Assembly (NCBI GenBank): GCA_019115335.1 | Contig: DXDT01000188.1 | Location: 1-46,136, forward strand | Source of the DNA: Candidatus Brachybacterium merdigallinarum | GTDB taxonomy: Bacteria > Actinomycetota > Actinomycetes > Actinomycetales > Dermabacteraceae | DNA length: 46,136 bases | Direction: 5' to 3' | In this document: positions 8,678 through 17,947 of the stretch, in pieces | Layout: each line of letters begins with the position of its first letter | How positions within the stretch are numbered: the stretch's first letter is position 1 | The notes under the pieces: model-generated | The model's input: the letters and a program-made list of their open reading frames with translations, nothing else | Databases searched by the model: none | Told to the model about the DNA's origin: nothing | Position numbers and translations under genes: made by a program

Positions 8678-9544
8678 ATGAGCGCACTGTCCCGCCCCAC
8701 CCGTCGTCTCGCCCTCGCCGCCGGTGGCGGCCTCGGTCTCGCCGCCCTCCTCGCAGCCTGCGGGGAGAGCCAGAACCGCGATGGCAGCGCCCCCGGTGGG
8801 GATGCCGGCGCCTCCGACGGCGGCGGCTCCGGCGAGGACGTGCTGGCCCGCATCCAGGAATCCGGCACTGTGCGCATCGGCGTCGAGGGCACCTACCGCC
8901 CCTACGCCTTCCACGACGACTCCGGTGCCCTGGTCGGCTTCGAGAAGGAGATCGCCGACGCGGTCGCCGCGCAGCTCGGCGCCGAGCCCGAGTACATCGA
9001 GACCGAGTGGGATTCGCTGATCGCGGGCCTGGACGTGGATCGCTACGACATCGTCATCAACAACGTGGGCATCACCCCGGAGCGCGAGGAGGTCTACGCC
9101 TTCTCCGAGCCGTACGCCCGCTCGATCGGCCGCATCGCGGTGCCGGCGGACTCCGAGATCACCACTGTCGACCAGCTCGACGGGGTGCGCGCCGCCCAGA
9201 CCGCCACCAGCAACTGGGCCGCCGAGATGACCGAGCTCGGGGCCGAGGTGGTGCCGGTGCAGGGCTTCGCCGAGGCGGTGGAGCTGCTGGTCCAGGGCCG
9301 CGCCGATGCCTCCGCCAACGACCTGGTCTCCTTCCAGACCTACCTGGAGGAGAACCCCGACGCGCCCATCCGCCTGCTGGACGAGGAGCTGCCCACCGAC
9401 ATCCTGGTGGGCGTCATCATGCAGCAGGACCAGCAGCCCCTGCTCGACGCCGTCAACGAGGCGCTGGCCGCCATCACGGAGGACGGCACCCTGACCGGCA
9501 TCTACGAGGAGTGGGTGGGCCAGGACATCAGCCCCGAGGCCTGA
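8678..9544 (+). CDS. ABC transporter substrate-binding lipoprotein (polar amino acid/cystine type)
   Basis: Lipobox LLAAC; GTVRIGVEGTYRPYAFHDDSGALVGFEKEIADAVAAQLG...VINNVGITPEREEVYAFSEPY, FliY/TcyJ-like. Confidence 0.92.
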   Translation: MSALSRPTRRLALAAGGGLGLAALLAACGESQNRDGSAPGGDAGASDGGGSGEDVLARIQESGTVRIGVEGTYRPYAFHDDSGALVGFEKEIADAVAAQLGAEPEYIETEWDSLIAGLDVDRYDIVINNVGITPEREEVYAFSEPYARSIGRIAVPADSEITTVDQLDGVRAAQTATSNWAAEMTELGAEVVPVQGFAEAVELLVQGRADASANDLVSFQTYLEENPDAPIRLLDEELPTDILVGVIMQQDQQPLLDAVNEALAAITEDGTLTGIYEEWVGQDISPEA

Positions 9545-9594
9545 TGCCCCGCCGACCTGCTTCTGTGATTCCTACGTGATGCTCTGATGCTCTG

Positions 9595-10260
9595 ATGTCC
9601 AGAATCCTCGAACTGTGGATCGACTCCCTGCCCCGAATGCTGCTGGCGCTCGTGGAGACGACCGTCCCGCTGTCCATCCTCGCCTTCGCGATCGCGATGG
9701 CGATCGCCGTGGTGGTCGCTCTGGTGCGGCTGTACGTCCCCGGCCCGCTGGCCTGGCTGGCCTGGGCCTACGTGCAGGTGTTCCGCGGCACCCCGCTGGT
9801 GGTGCAGCTGTTCATCGTCTACTTCGGTCTGCCGAACGTCGGGATCGTGCTCGAGGCCTTCCCGGCCGCGGTGATCACGCTCGCTCTGAACTCGGGGGCC
9901 TACGCCTCCGAGGCGGTGCGCGCCTCGATCCTCTCCATCCCTCGCGGCCAGTTCGAGGCGGCGCAGACCCTCAACCTCTCCCGCGTGGCGACCTTCCGCC
10001 GGGTGGTCGCCCCGCAGGCGATCCGGATCGCGGTGCCGCCGCTGGCCAACGACTTCATCGACGTGGTCAAGGGCACCTCCCTGGTCTTCGCGATCACCCT
10101 GATCGACGTGTTCCAGGTGGGTCGACAGGTCGCGGCGGCCACCTACGAACCCCTGATCATGTACACCCTGGTCGCCCTGATCTACCTGGTGATGGTCTCC
10201 CTGCTCAGCCTCGGCCAGAGCGCTCTCGAGAGGAAGGTGTCCGCCCATGTCCGCAGCTGA
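9595..10260 (+). CDS. ABC transporter permease (His/Glu/cystine family)
   Basis: 221 aa; YVQVFRGTPLVVQLFIVYFGLPN...SGAYASEAVRASILSIPRGQFEAAQTL. Confidence 0.94.
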   Translation: MSRILELWIDSLPRMLLALVETTVPLSILAFAIAMAIAVVVALVRLYVPGPLAWLAWAYVQVFRGTPLVVQLFIVYFGLPNVGIVLEAFPAAVITLALNSGAYASEAVRASILSIPRGQFEAAQTLNLSRVATFRRVVAPQAIRIAVPPLANDFIDVVKGTSLVFAITLIDVFQVGRQVAAATYEPLIMYTLVALIYLVMVSLLSLGQSALERKVSAHVRS

Positions 10261-11035
10261 TCCGCAGCGCTCCACCGATCCCGCGGCCACCGGCCACCCG
10301 CTGCGCCTGAGCGGGATCCGCAAGACCTTCGGCGACCTGGTCGCACTGGACGACATCGACCTCGAGGTCGCCCGCGGCACCACCACGGTGCTGCTGGGCC
10401 CCTCGGGCTCCGGCAAGTCGACCCTGCTGCGCTGCGTGAACCTGCTGGAGAAGCCGGATGCCGGACAGATCGACCTCGGGGACGGCCCGATCGAGGTGGG
10501 CGGCGCGCTCAGCGCCCGCACCACCCGGGAGATCCGCTCCCGCTCGACCATGGTCTTCCAGCAGTTCAACCTGTTCCCGCACCTGACCGCGCTGGGCAAC
10601 GTGACCCTCGCTCCCGTCGAGACCCTGGGTCGCAGCAGCCGGGTCGCGGAGGAGGAGGGCCGCGCACTGCTGGCCAAGGTGGGTCTGGCGGACAAGGCCG
10701 ATGCCTACCCGGACCGTCTCTCCGGCGGCCAGCAGCAGCGCGTCGCGATCGCCCGTGCGCTGGCCATGGATCCCGACTTCCTGCTGTTCGACGAGCCGAC
10801 CTCCGCTCTGGACCCCGAGCTCGCCGCCGAGGTGGTCGCGGTGCTCGCCGACCTCGCCGCGGAGCAGCGCACCCTGGTGGTCGTCACCCACTCCCTGGCC
10901 TTCGCCCGCCGCGTCGCCGATCGAGTGGTGTTCCTCGAAGCGGGCAGGATCGTCCAGGACGGCTCCCCGGAGGAGTTCTTCTCCAGCCAGGAGCCCCGGC
11001 TGCGCCGCTTCCGGGAGGTCATCGGCTCGGTCTGA
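10247..11035 (+). CDS. Amino-acid ABC transporter ATP-binding protein
   Basis: Walker A GPSGSGKST, signature LSGGQQQRVAIARAL, Walker B LLFDEPTSALDPE; overlaps the permease by 14 nt. Confidence 0.96.
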   Translation: MSAADPQRSTDPAATGHPLRLSGIRKTFGDLVALDDIDLEVARGTTTVLLGPSGSGKSTLLRCVNLLEKPDAGQIDLGDGPIEVGGALSARTTREIRSRSTMVFQQFNLFPHLTALGNVTLAPVETLGRSSRVAEEEGRALLAKVGLADKADAYPDRLSGGQQQRVAIARALAMDPDFLLFDEPTSALDPELAAEVVAVLADLAAEQRTLVVVTHSLAFARRVADRVVFLEAGRIVQDGSPEEFFSSQEPRLRRFREVIGSV

Positions 11036-11204
11036 GTGCCGGATCAGCTGCCGTCCGAGCCCGGGATCCGGCGCCTGCCGACCCGATCTGAGTTGCCGAG
11101 CTGTTACCGCCCTTACAGCTGGCATTCGACAACGACCGATAGAGTGTCCTGGTCGGAGGTCCACGCCGCGACCTCCACCCGATATCTACTCCGTGAGGAG
11201 CCCC

Positions 11205-12095
11205 ATGGCCCGCCATAATGTGATCTTCGGTCGCGACCAGGCCGTTCAGCAGGGACGCCACAGCGGCCCCCAGTTCGGAACCTCCCCCCAGGGTGGTGCC
11301 CGTGGCCAGACCCAGTGGTCCTCCGGCTTCGAGCAGCAGGGCGGGGATCAGCTCGAGGCGATGTACGCCCGCCCCGCAGCGACCGGGCACGACACCGGCC
11401 GGATGACGATGCGCGATGCGCTCAACGCCATCACCGCGACCCTGGGCGTGATCATCATCGTCGGCACCGTCGTCGCGATCTCGCCGTACGTCCTGGGCTT
11501 CGTCGGCGGGGAGACCGGCCTGCAGCTGGGTCTGCTGCTGACCGGTGTGGCCACCGTGATCGGTGTTGTCGGCGGGCTGGTGACCGGCCTGATCAACGCG
11601 TTCAAGAAGGTGCCCTCCGCCGCCCTGGTGCTGCTCTACGCCCTCTTCGAGGGTCTGCTGCTGGGCGGCATCAGCGGCGCCATGGAGTACGTCTACTCCG
11701 GCATCGCCCTGCAGGCGGTGACCGGCACCCTGCTGGTGGCGGGCACCGTGCTGCTGTTCCAGCACCTCGGGATCCTCCGCACCTCCCCGGCGATGAACCG
11801 CATCATCGCGATCGCGATGGTCGCCTACCTCATCTTCGGCCTGGTCAACATCGGGTTCCTGCTGATCTCGGGCATCAGCCTGCGCGACGGCTGGGTGGGC
11901 CTGGCCATCGGCGGCCTCGCCGTCGTGATGGCCTCCTACTGCCTGGTGGGCGACTTCGAGGACGTCAAGGCCTCCGTCAACGGCGGCGTGCCCCGCGTCT
12001 ACGCCTGGCGCTGCGCCTTCGGCATCGCGGTCTCCATGGTCTGGCTGTACATCGAGATCCTGCGGATCATCGCGATCCTGCGCGGGAACGACTGA
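11205..12095 (+). CDS. Bax inhibitor-1/YccA family membrane protein
   Basis: MARHNVIFGRDQAVQQGR...; multi-TM; FEDVKASVNGGVPRVYAWRCAFGIAVSMVWLYIEILRIIAILR typical C-terminus. Confidence 0.92.
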   Translation: MARHNVIFGRDQAVQQGRHSGPQFGTSPQGGARGQTQWSSGFEQQGGDQLEAMYARPAATGHDTGRMTMRDALNAITATLGVIIIVGTVVAISPYVLGFVGGETGLQLGLLLTGVATVIGVVGGLVTGLINAFKKVPSAALVLLYALFEGLLLGGISGAMEYVYSGIALQAVTGTLLVAGTVLLFQHLGILRTSPAMNRIIAIAMVAYLIFGLVNIGFLLISGISLRDGWVGLAIGGLAVVMASYCLVGDFEDVKASVNGGVPRVYAWRCAFGIAVSMVWLYIEILRIIAILRGND

Positions 12096-12138
12096 CCACT
12101 CCGTTCCACCGGCGCGGTCTGTCGCGCCGCCTATGATC

Positions 12139-12170
12139 GGACGGCGGGCCCCGAACGGGGCCCGCCGTCC
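12139..12170 (+). terminator. Intrinsic terminator
   Basis: Perfect 14-bp stem ggacggcgggcccc-gaac-ggggcccgccgtcc followed by gtcttt. Confidence 0.85.
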
Positions 12171-12191
12171 GTCTTTCCCGGGAGGACCCCG

Positions 12192-13676
12192 ATGGTGCTG
12201 TGGCAGTGGATCCTGGATCACTGGGTCGTGGTGTGGACCTATGCCTACATCGCCCTGGACGTGGCGTTGCGCATCGCGGGGCTGATCCTGGTCCCGCGCA
12301 ATCGCCGCCCGGGCTCGGCGCTCGCCTGGCTGCTGGCGATCATGGTGCTTCCGCTGGTCGGATTCCCCCTATACCTGCTGCTGGGCAAGGCCGAGCTGCC
12401 GCGCAAGCGCCGCATCAAACAGGAGCGGATCAACGCCGTGATGCGGGCCCGCGCGGAGCGGATCCCCGACAGCGAGCTCGACCATGACGCGCCCAGCTGG
12501 CTGCAGTCCGCGGTGCGCCTGAACCGGGAGCTGGGCGCCTTCCCGCTGACCGGCAACAACTCCGCGGACCTCGAGATCGACTACGACTCCTCGATCGCGG
12601 CGATGGCGGCGGACATCCGCAGCGCCGAGCGGGATGTGCACGTGCTGTTCTACACGATGGTGCTCGACGAGGTCACCGAGGACTTCTTCGCCGCTCTCGC
12701 CGAGGTCGCCGACCGCGGGGTGCAGGTGCGGGTGCTGTACGACCACTGGGGCTCGCTCAGTCACGGCAAGGTGTACCGGGCGATGCGTCGCCTGCTGGAC
12801 GCTCACGGGATCGAGCACTACCCGATGATGCCGGTCAAGCCGTTCAGCGATGGCGCGTTCCAGCGCCCGGACCTGCGCAACCATCGCAAGCTGCTGGTCG
12901 TGGACGGCGAGATCGGCTGGATGGGCAGCCAGAACATGATCGCGCCCCACTACGACAAGCCCTCGAACATCCGGCGCGGCCTGCACTGGCAGGAGACCAT
13001 GATCCGCTTCCGCGGCCCGATTGTCTCGGAGATGAACCTGCTGTTCGCGATCGACTGGTACTACGAGTCCGATGAGCAGCTGGAGGAGGAGACCCTGGTG
13101 CGGCGGGCCTCGGACACCTCCGGCACGTACGAGTGCCAGCTGGTCCCCAGCGGTCCCGGTTTCGTGTTCGAGAACAATCTGCTGTTGTTCAACCAGCTTT
13201 TCTACTCCGCCGACCATCACATCCGCGCGGTCAGCCCGTACTTCGTGCCCGATGAGTCGATGCTCGCGGCGCTGATCACGGCGGCGCGGCGCGGCGTGGA
13301 GGTGGAGCTGTTCGTCTCCGAGATCGGGGACCAGTTCCTGGTCTTCCACGCCCAGCGCTCCTACTACACGGCGCTGCTGGAAGCCGGGGTGCGGATCTGG
13401 CTCTACCGGGCGCCGACGATCCTGCACGCCAAGCACGTGACGATCGACGAGTCCGTGACGGTGCTGGGATCCTCCAACATGGACATCCGCTCATTCCTGC
13501 TGGACATGGAGAGCTCGGTGATGGTGGGCGGCACCGACTTCATGGAGAAGATGCACGAGGTCGAGGAGGTCTACCGCTCCCGCAGCAGGGAACTGACCCT
13601 GGAGGAGTGGGAGCGGCGTCCCCGGGCCATGATGCTGCTGGACAACCTGTGCCGCCTCGCCTCGGCAGTGGTCTGA
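12192..13676 (+). CDS. cls: Cardiolipin synthase (PLD superfamily)
   Basis: Two HxK motifs: HRKLLVVDGEIGWMGSQNM and HAKHVTIDESVTVLGSSNMDIRSFLLD; N-terminal TM pair. Confidence 0.93.
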   Translation: MVLWQWILDHWVVVWTYAYIALDVALRIAGLILVPRNRRPGSALAWLLAIMVLPLVGFPLYLLLGKAELPRKRRIKQERINAVMRARAERIPDSELDHDAPSWLQSAVRLNRELGAFPLTGNNSADLEIDYDSSIAAMAADIRSAERDVHVLFYTMVLDEVTEDFFAALAEVADRGVQVRVLYDHWGSLSHGKVYRAMRRLLDAHGIEHYPMMPVKPFSDGAFQRPDLRNHRKLLVVDGEIGWMGSQNMIAPHYDKPSNIRRGLHWQETMIRFRGPIVSEMNLLFAIDWYYESDEQLEEETLVRRASDTSGTYECQLVPSGPGFVFENNLLLFNQLFYSADHHIRAVSPYFVPDESMLAALITAARRGVEVELFVSEIGDQFLVFHAQRSYYTALLEAGVRIWLYRAPTILHAKHVTIDESVTVLGSSNMDIRSFLLDMESSVMVGGTDFMEKMHEVEEVYRSRSRELTLEEWERRPRAMMLLDNLCRLASAVV

Positions 13677-13734
13677 GAGGTCGCTGGCGCCCCGGGACGC
13701 GGCACCGGGCCCGCGCTCCGCCCAGCCGCCCCGC

Positions 13735-14577
13735 TCAGCCGGACAGGCCGGTGAGCGACTCGTAGGCGGAGGCGGTCGCCTCCTCGTGCTCGGTCACTCC
13801 GATCGCCGTGTCGGAGTGGAAGAAGCTGGGGCCCTCGGGGGTCGTCAGCACCACCACCACGATCTCGGTGGCGGAGAACGTCTCGAGGTTGTGCTGGCCG
13901 AAGTGCAGCTCCGCCCGGGTGCGATAGCCCGGCATCCCGGCGATGGTGACGGGCTCGGTGACCTTGTTCTCCACGGTCCGCTGGCTGGTGTCGCCCCAGA
14001 TGGAGCCGTCGGCGACGATGCAGTCCACCATCCGGATGGAGGCCGCTTCGTCGCCCGGGTACTCGACGCCGGGCTGCCATTCCACGGCCCCCACGGCGAC
14101 GAGGGAGACCCAGGTCCCCTCGATCACGCCGTAGGCGGTCTGGGTGTCCGCCATGAAGGCGCCGTAGGTCAGCTCGCTGCGCGAGGTGTACGCGGCCGGG
14201 GGGATGAACTCGAGGCCGCCGCCCCGCAGCCGGCTGGAGGGGTTGGAGGAGGTGTGGCCGCGGTCGGTGTCCCAGCAGCGCTCCTCGGTGACCGGGGCGG
14301 CCGAGGTGGTGGTCTCGCCCGAGCTCGGGGTGGCGGAGTCGGTGAGCTCCGGTCGGGGCGAGGCGGAGGACGACGCGGAGGTGGTCGCTCCCGCTGACGG
14401 GTCCCCGCCTCCGCCGGGACCGCGCAGCAGCAGGTAGCCGACGGTCGCCCCCACGATCAGCAGGAACACCAGGGCGAAGGCGATGCCCCCGATCAGCAGG
14501 GCACTGCCCCCGCCGCTGCCGCCGGGTCCGCCGGCCGGGTGCTGGGGTGGGGTGTGCTGGGGAGGTGGGGTGTGCAC
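13735..14577 (-). CDS. Membrane-anchored proline/serine-rich protein of unknown function (paralogue A)
   Basis: MHTPPPQHTPPQHPAGG + TM + S/T/P linker + conserved extracytoplasmic domain; GTG start with AAGGAG upstream. Confidence 0.75.
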   Translation of the reverse strand: MHTPPPQHTPPQHPAGGPGGSGGGSALLIGGIAFALVFLLIVGATVGYLLLRGPGGGGDPSAGATTSASSSASPRPELTDSATPSSGETTTSAAPVTEERCWDTDRGHTSSNPSSRLRGGGLEFIPPAAYTSRSELTYGAFMADTQTAYGVIEGTWVSLVAVGAVEWQPGVEYPGDEAASIRMVDCIVADGSIWGDTSQRTVENKVTEPVTIAGMPGYRTRAELHFGQHNLETFSATEIVVVVLTTPEGPSFFHSDTAIGVTEHEEATASAYESLTGLSG

Positions 14578-14619
14578 GGATGCTCCTTCAGACCGCAGCG
14601 GGGCGCAGGGACGGGAGGA

Positions 14620-15570
14620 TCATTCGACGACCTCCAGGGATGCGATGATCTCCTCGAGTCCAGCGGCGTGGTCCTCGTGGTCGGCGGCGACGTCGGAGGA
14701 CAGCGCGCTGGGGCCGTCGGGTCCTTCGACGACGATCGCGGTGACGATGGAGGCGCTCGAGGTCTGCAGCGCGTCGGGATCCTCGAAGTGGTAAGTGGCC
14801 TGGACGATCCATCCCGGGTAGCCGTCCACGCTGGTCGCCTCGGTGCGGTAGTCCGTGACAGTGGGGTTCTCGCCGAAGGTGGTGATCACCCCGGCGGTGG
14901 TCGCGTAGCACTGGAAGATCGCCACCGCCGCCGTCTCGAGGCCTGGATAGCCGCCCTCGTCCTCGGGGAAGGAGACCTTGCCGAGGTTGACCACGCTGTA
15001 CCAGTTGTTCTCGACGTTGCGGCCCTGCCCGGCGACCTCCGACATGTACGGCAGGGCGCTGTGGTGCCAGGGGAAGTCCCATCCGTCCGGGATCGTGTAC
15101 TCGAGGTCGCCGCCGCGGATCCTGCCGCGCGGGGAGGGCTCTGCGCCGGCGCCGTCGTAGGGGATCGAGCACTCGGTGGTGGGCGCCTGGGTGAAGATCG
15201 GCGGGGGCGGGGCGATGTCCGGGTCATCGGGGTTGGGGACGTATTCGTCCTGCCCCTCGCCGGTACGGGGCGCGGCGGAGGGCGGTGCCCCGTCGGAGTC
15301 CTCCAGCACCGAGCGGAACACGGTCTGCGACAGGATCAGGGCGAGGATCGCCAGGACCACGACGCTCGCGCCGACCACCGAGAGAGTGATCGCCAGCGCC
15401 CGATTCCGGGAGCGCTCGGAGGGCTCGCCGAGGGTCGCCGGACCGGAGGTCTCCCCGAACTGGGGCAGGCCCTCGCCGTCCTGGGCGGGTCCGAAATCCG
15501 GCAGGGTGGTCAGCGGGGGCTCCTCCGACGGCGCCCCCTGCGCCTGCGGATCCTGCTGATCCTGAGTCAT
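14620..15570 (-). CDS. Membrane-anchored protein of unknown function (paralogue B)
   Basis: MTQDQQDPQAQGAPSEEPPLTTLPDF... + TM + domain similar to the 13735-14577 product. Confidence 0.78.
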   Translation of the reverse strand: MTQDQQDPQAQGAPSEEPPLTTLPDFGPAQDGEGLPQFGETSGPATLGEPSERSRNRALAITLSVVGASVVVLAILALILSQTVFRSVLEDSDGAPPSAAPRTGEGQDEYVPNPDDPDIAPPPPIFTQAPTTECSIPYDGAGAEPSPRGRIRGGDLEYTIPDGWDFPWHHSALPYMSEVAGQGRNVENNWYSVVNLGKVSFPEDEGGYPGLETAAVAIFQCYATTAGVITTFGENPTVTDYRTEATSVDGYPGWIVQATYHFEDPDALQTSSASIVTAIVVEGPDGPSALSSDVAADHEDHAAGLEEIIASLEVVE

Positions 15571-15715
15571 CGATTCCTCCCCACCCTCCCCGAGCCTCCG
15601 CGGCACTGCTGGGTGCCGTCCTCGCGCGGCACGACCGTACCCCGGAGATTCTCGCACTGCCGACCATGATAGGAGCTGTCCAGCACCCCTTGATACTCTC
15701 GCCGCACCCGAGCTG

Positions 15716-16603
15716 ATGGAGACCCGAATGCGCCCGCCCCTGGTCCTTGCGATGTCCAGCGCCGATTCCGACGGGGCGGCCGGGCTGCCGGCAGACCTCA
15801 AGACCTTCACCGCGCTCGGCGTGTACGGCGCCGGGGTCACCACCATGGTCTGCTCGGCCACCACGCAGGGCGTCGGAGATGTCCATCATCTGCCGCCCGC
15901 GGTGATCCGCTCCCAGATCGATGCGGTGGTCGGGGATCTGCTGATCGACGCCGTGAAGATCGGGGCCCTCGGCTCCGCCGCCGCCGTCGCCGCCGTCGCC
16001 CAGGCGGTGCGGGAGCACCGGGGCCGGCTGGGCCGGATCGTGCTGGATCCGGTCATGATCTCCTCCCAGGGTGAGGCGCTGATCTCGGCGGAAGGAGCGC
16101 AGGCGCTGCGCGACCAGCTGGTGCCGCTGGTGGACATGGTCTGCGCGAACATGTCCGAGGCCGCTCAGCTGCTGGGTCGACCGCTCGCCACCACCATCGA
16201 GGAGATGCGCGACCAGGCCCTCGCCCTGCAGGCCATGGGCCCCGACTCGGTGCTGATCACCGGCGGGCGCCTGGTGGATGCCGATGCGGTGGACGTCCTC
16301 GTCCATCCCGGGGGCACTGATCTGCTGCGCGCTGCCCGGGTCCCGGATCGCCGGGTGCGCGGGGCCGGTTCGACCCTGTCGGCCGCGATCGCCGCCCAGG
16401 TCGCACGCCTGGCCGACTTCGACCGCGCCGGGGAGCTCGGCGAGATCGGGGAGGAGGGTGCCGACGACGACGTGGTCACCGTGGTCGCCTCCGCCCGCGA
16501 GTTCCTGGCCAGCGCGATCGAGAACGCCGCCGACTGGCAGATCTCCCGCCGGCCGGGCGGCAGCGTTCCGGTCAACCACCTGATCACGCTCGACGCCCGC
16601 TGA
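15716..16603 (+). CDS. thiD: Hydroxymethylpyrimidine/phosphomethylpyrimidine kinase family (ThiD/PdxK)
   Basis: SDGAAGLPADLKTFTALGVYGAGVTTMV...DAVKIGAL...IVLDPVMISSQGEAL...GAGSTLSAAIAA. Confidence 0.85.
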   Translation: METRMRPPLVLAMSSADSDGAAGLPADLKTFTALGVYGAGVTTMVCSATTQGVGDVHHLPPAVIRSQIDAVVGDLLIDAVKIGALGSAAAVAAVAQAVREHRGRLGRIVLDPVMISSQGEALISAEGAQALRDQLVPLVDMVCANMSEAAQLLGRPLATTIEEMRDQALALQAMGPDSVLITGGRLVDADAVDVLVHPGGTDLLRAARVPDRRVRGAGSTLSAAIAAQVARLADFDRAGELGEIGEEGADDDVVTVVASAREFLASAIENAADWQISRRPGGSVPVNHLITLDAR

Positions 16604-16632
16604 CGAGCAGCATCCCGAGCAGCCCCCGGGCC

Positions 16633-17868
16633 TCAGCTCGTGAGCACTCCCCGCGCCGTCTTGACCCGCAGCATCCGGGCGGCGGACTCCCGGACCCGCT
16701 GCTCCTGCTCGGAGCTCTGCGCGGCCCAGTCCTCGATCGCATCGACCAGCTGCCCGGCGAGCCCCGGGTCCGCGGTCAGCACCGCGTCCCCGCCGGCGGC
16801 CAGCAGGCGGGTGGCGCGGTCGGCGACGGGGACGTCCGCCACCGCCTCGGCTGCCCCGATGTCATCGGTGACCACCAGGCCGTCGAAGCCGAGCTGATCA
16901 CGCAGCAGGTCCTGCACGCATGCGGCGGAGAACATCGCCGGCACTCCGTCCTCGAGGCGGGGGTAGATCGCCGAGGAGAGCATCACCGCGTCCGTGCCCG
17001 CCGCGATCCCGGCCCGGAAGGGCTCCAGGAACGGGTCCCTGGGCCCGGTGGTCTCGTCGACGATCCCCTCGGCGGAGAAGTCCGTGTTCTGCTCCACCCT
17101 GCCCAGGCCCGGGAAATGCTTGAGCGTCGCCCCGATCCCCGCCTCATCCAGCGTCTCGACGGCCGCCGTGACGCAGTCGGCGACCGCGGTGGGATCGGTG
17201 CCGAAGCCGCGGTCCAGACCGCCGACGGGCTCATTGGCGTCGCCCAGCTGCGGGTCCACCACGTCGGCCACCGGTGCCAGGTCCAGGTGCAGGCCCCGGG
17301 CCGCGAGGTCCTCACCGATCGTGCGATAGGCCGTTGCGACGGCCTCGGTCCCCTCCTCGCCGAGCGTCGCGGCGGAGTCGACCTCGCTCGCGGCGTCCCC
17401 GCGCAGCATCCGCACCTGGCCGCCCTCCTGATCCACCGCGAGCAGCGGCGGGACGGCGTCCTCGGGTCCGTCCTGGGCGGCGGCGACCATCGCCTCGACC
17501 TCCTCCGCGCTCTCCCAGACCCCCAGCAGGAAGTAGCCGCCCACCTGGTCGTCGGTGCGGGTCGAGCGCGGGAATTCGGTGCCGGCGGGGATCCCCACCA
17601 GCACCAGCTGGCCGGCGATGCCGCGGGGATCCAGGGCGTCGAGCCGCTCCTGGATCGCGGCCTCCGCCGGATCCTCGGTCCGTGTCGGCTCCGTCGGAGC
17701 GTCGGTCCTCTCCGGCGTCCCGGTGCCGCCGGCGTCGGAGGGATCTGCCGTCCCCGCGGGAGCACCCCCGCCCTCCGAGGGCCCGGTGGTGCCGGGGTCC
17801 TCCTCCAGCGCGGTGCAGGCCGCCGCGGCGAGCACAGGGGAGGCGAGCAGGAGCTGACGTCGGCGCAT
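16633..17868 (-). CDS. Glycoside hydrolase family 3 (NagZ-like) lipoprotein
   Basis: Lipobox AAAC; LLAVDQEGGQVRML...HLDLAPVADV...GIGATLKHFPGLGRVEQNTDFS...GFDGLVVTDDIGAAEA. Confidence 0.9.
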   Translation of the reverse strand: MRRRQLLLASPVLAAAACTALEEDPGTTGPSEGGGAPAGTADPSDAGGTGTPERTDAPTEPTRTEDPAEAAIQERLDALDPRGIAGQLVLVGIPAGTEFPRSTRTDDQVGGYFLLGVWESAEEVEAMVAAAQDGPEDAVPPLLAVDQEGGQVRMLRGDAASEVDSAATLGEEGTEAVATAYRTIGEDLAARGLHLDLAPVADVVDPQLGDANEPVGGLDRGFGTDPTAVADCVTAAVETLDEAGIGATLKHFPGLGRVEQNTDFSAEGIVDETTGPRDPFLEPFRAGIAAGTDAVMLSSAIYPRLEDGVPAMFSAACVQDLLRDQLGFDGLVVTDDIGAAEAVADVPVADRATRLLAAGGDAVLTADPGLAGQLVDAIEDWAAQSSEQEQRVRESAARMLRVKTARGVLTS

Positions 17869-17933
17869 GACCGCCAGTGTTCCACGCCCCCGGCACGGAT
17901 CCGCTCGAGTGACCTGGCGCACGGCGATCGACG

Positions 17934-17947
17934 TAGGCTGTGGTCCA
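17934..17947 (+). promoter_or_regulatory. -10 element of a putative leaderless transcript
   Basis: TAGGCT (17934-17939), 7 nt, then ATG at 17947; no SD. Confidence 0.45.
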
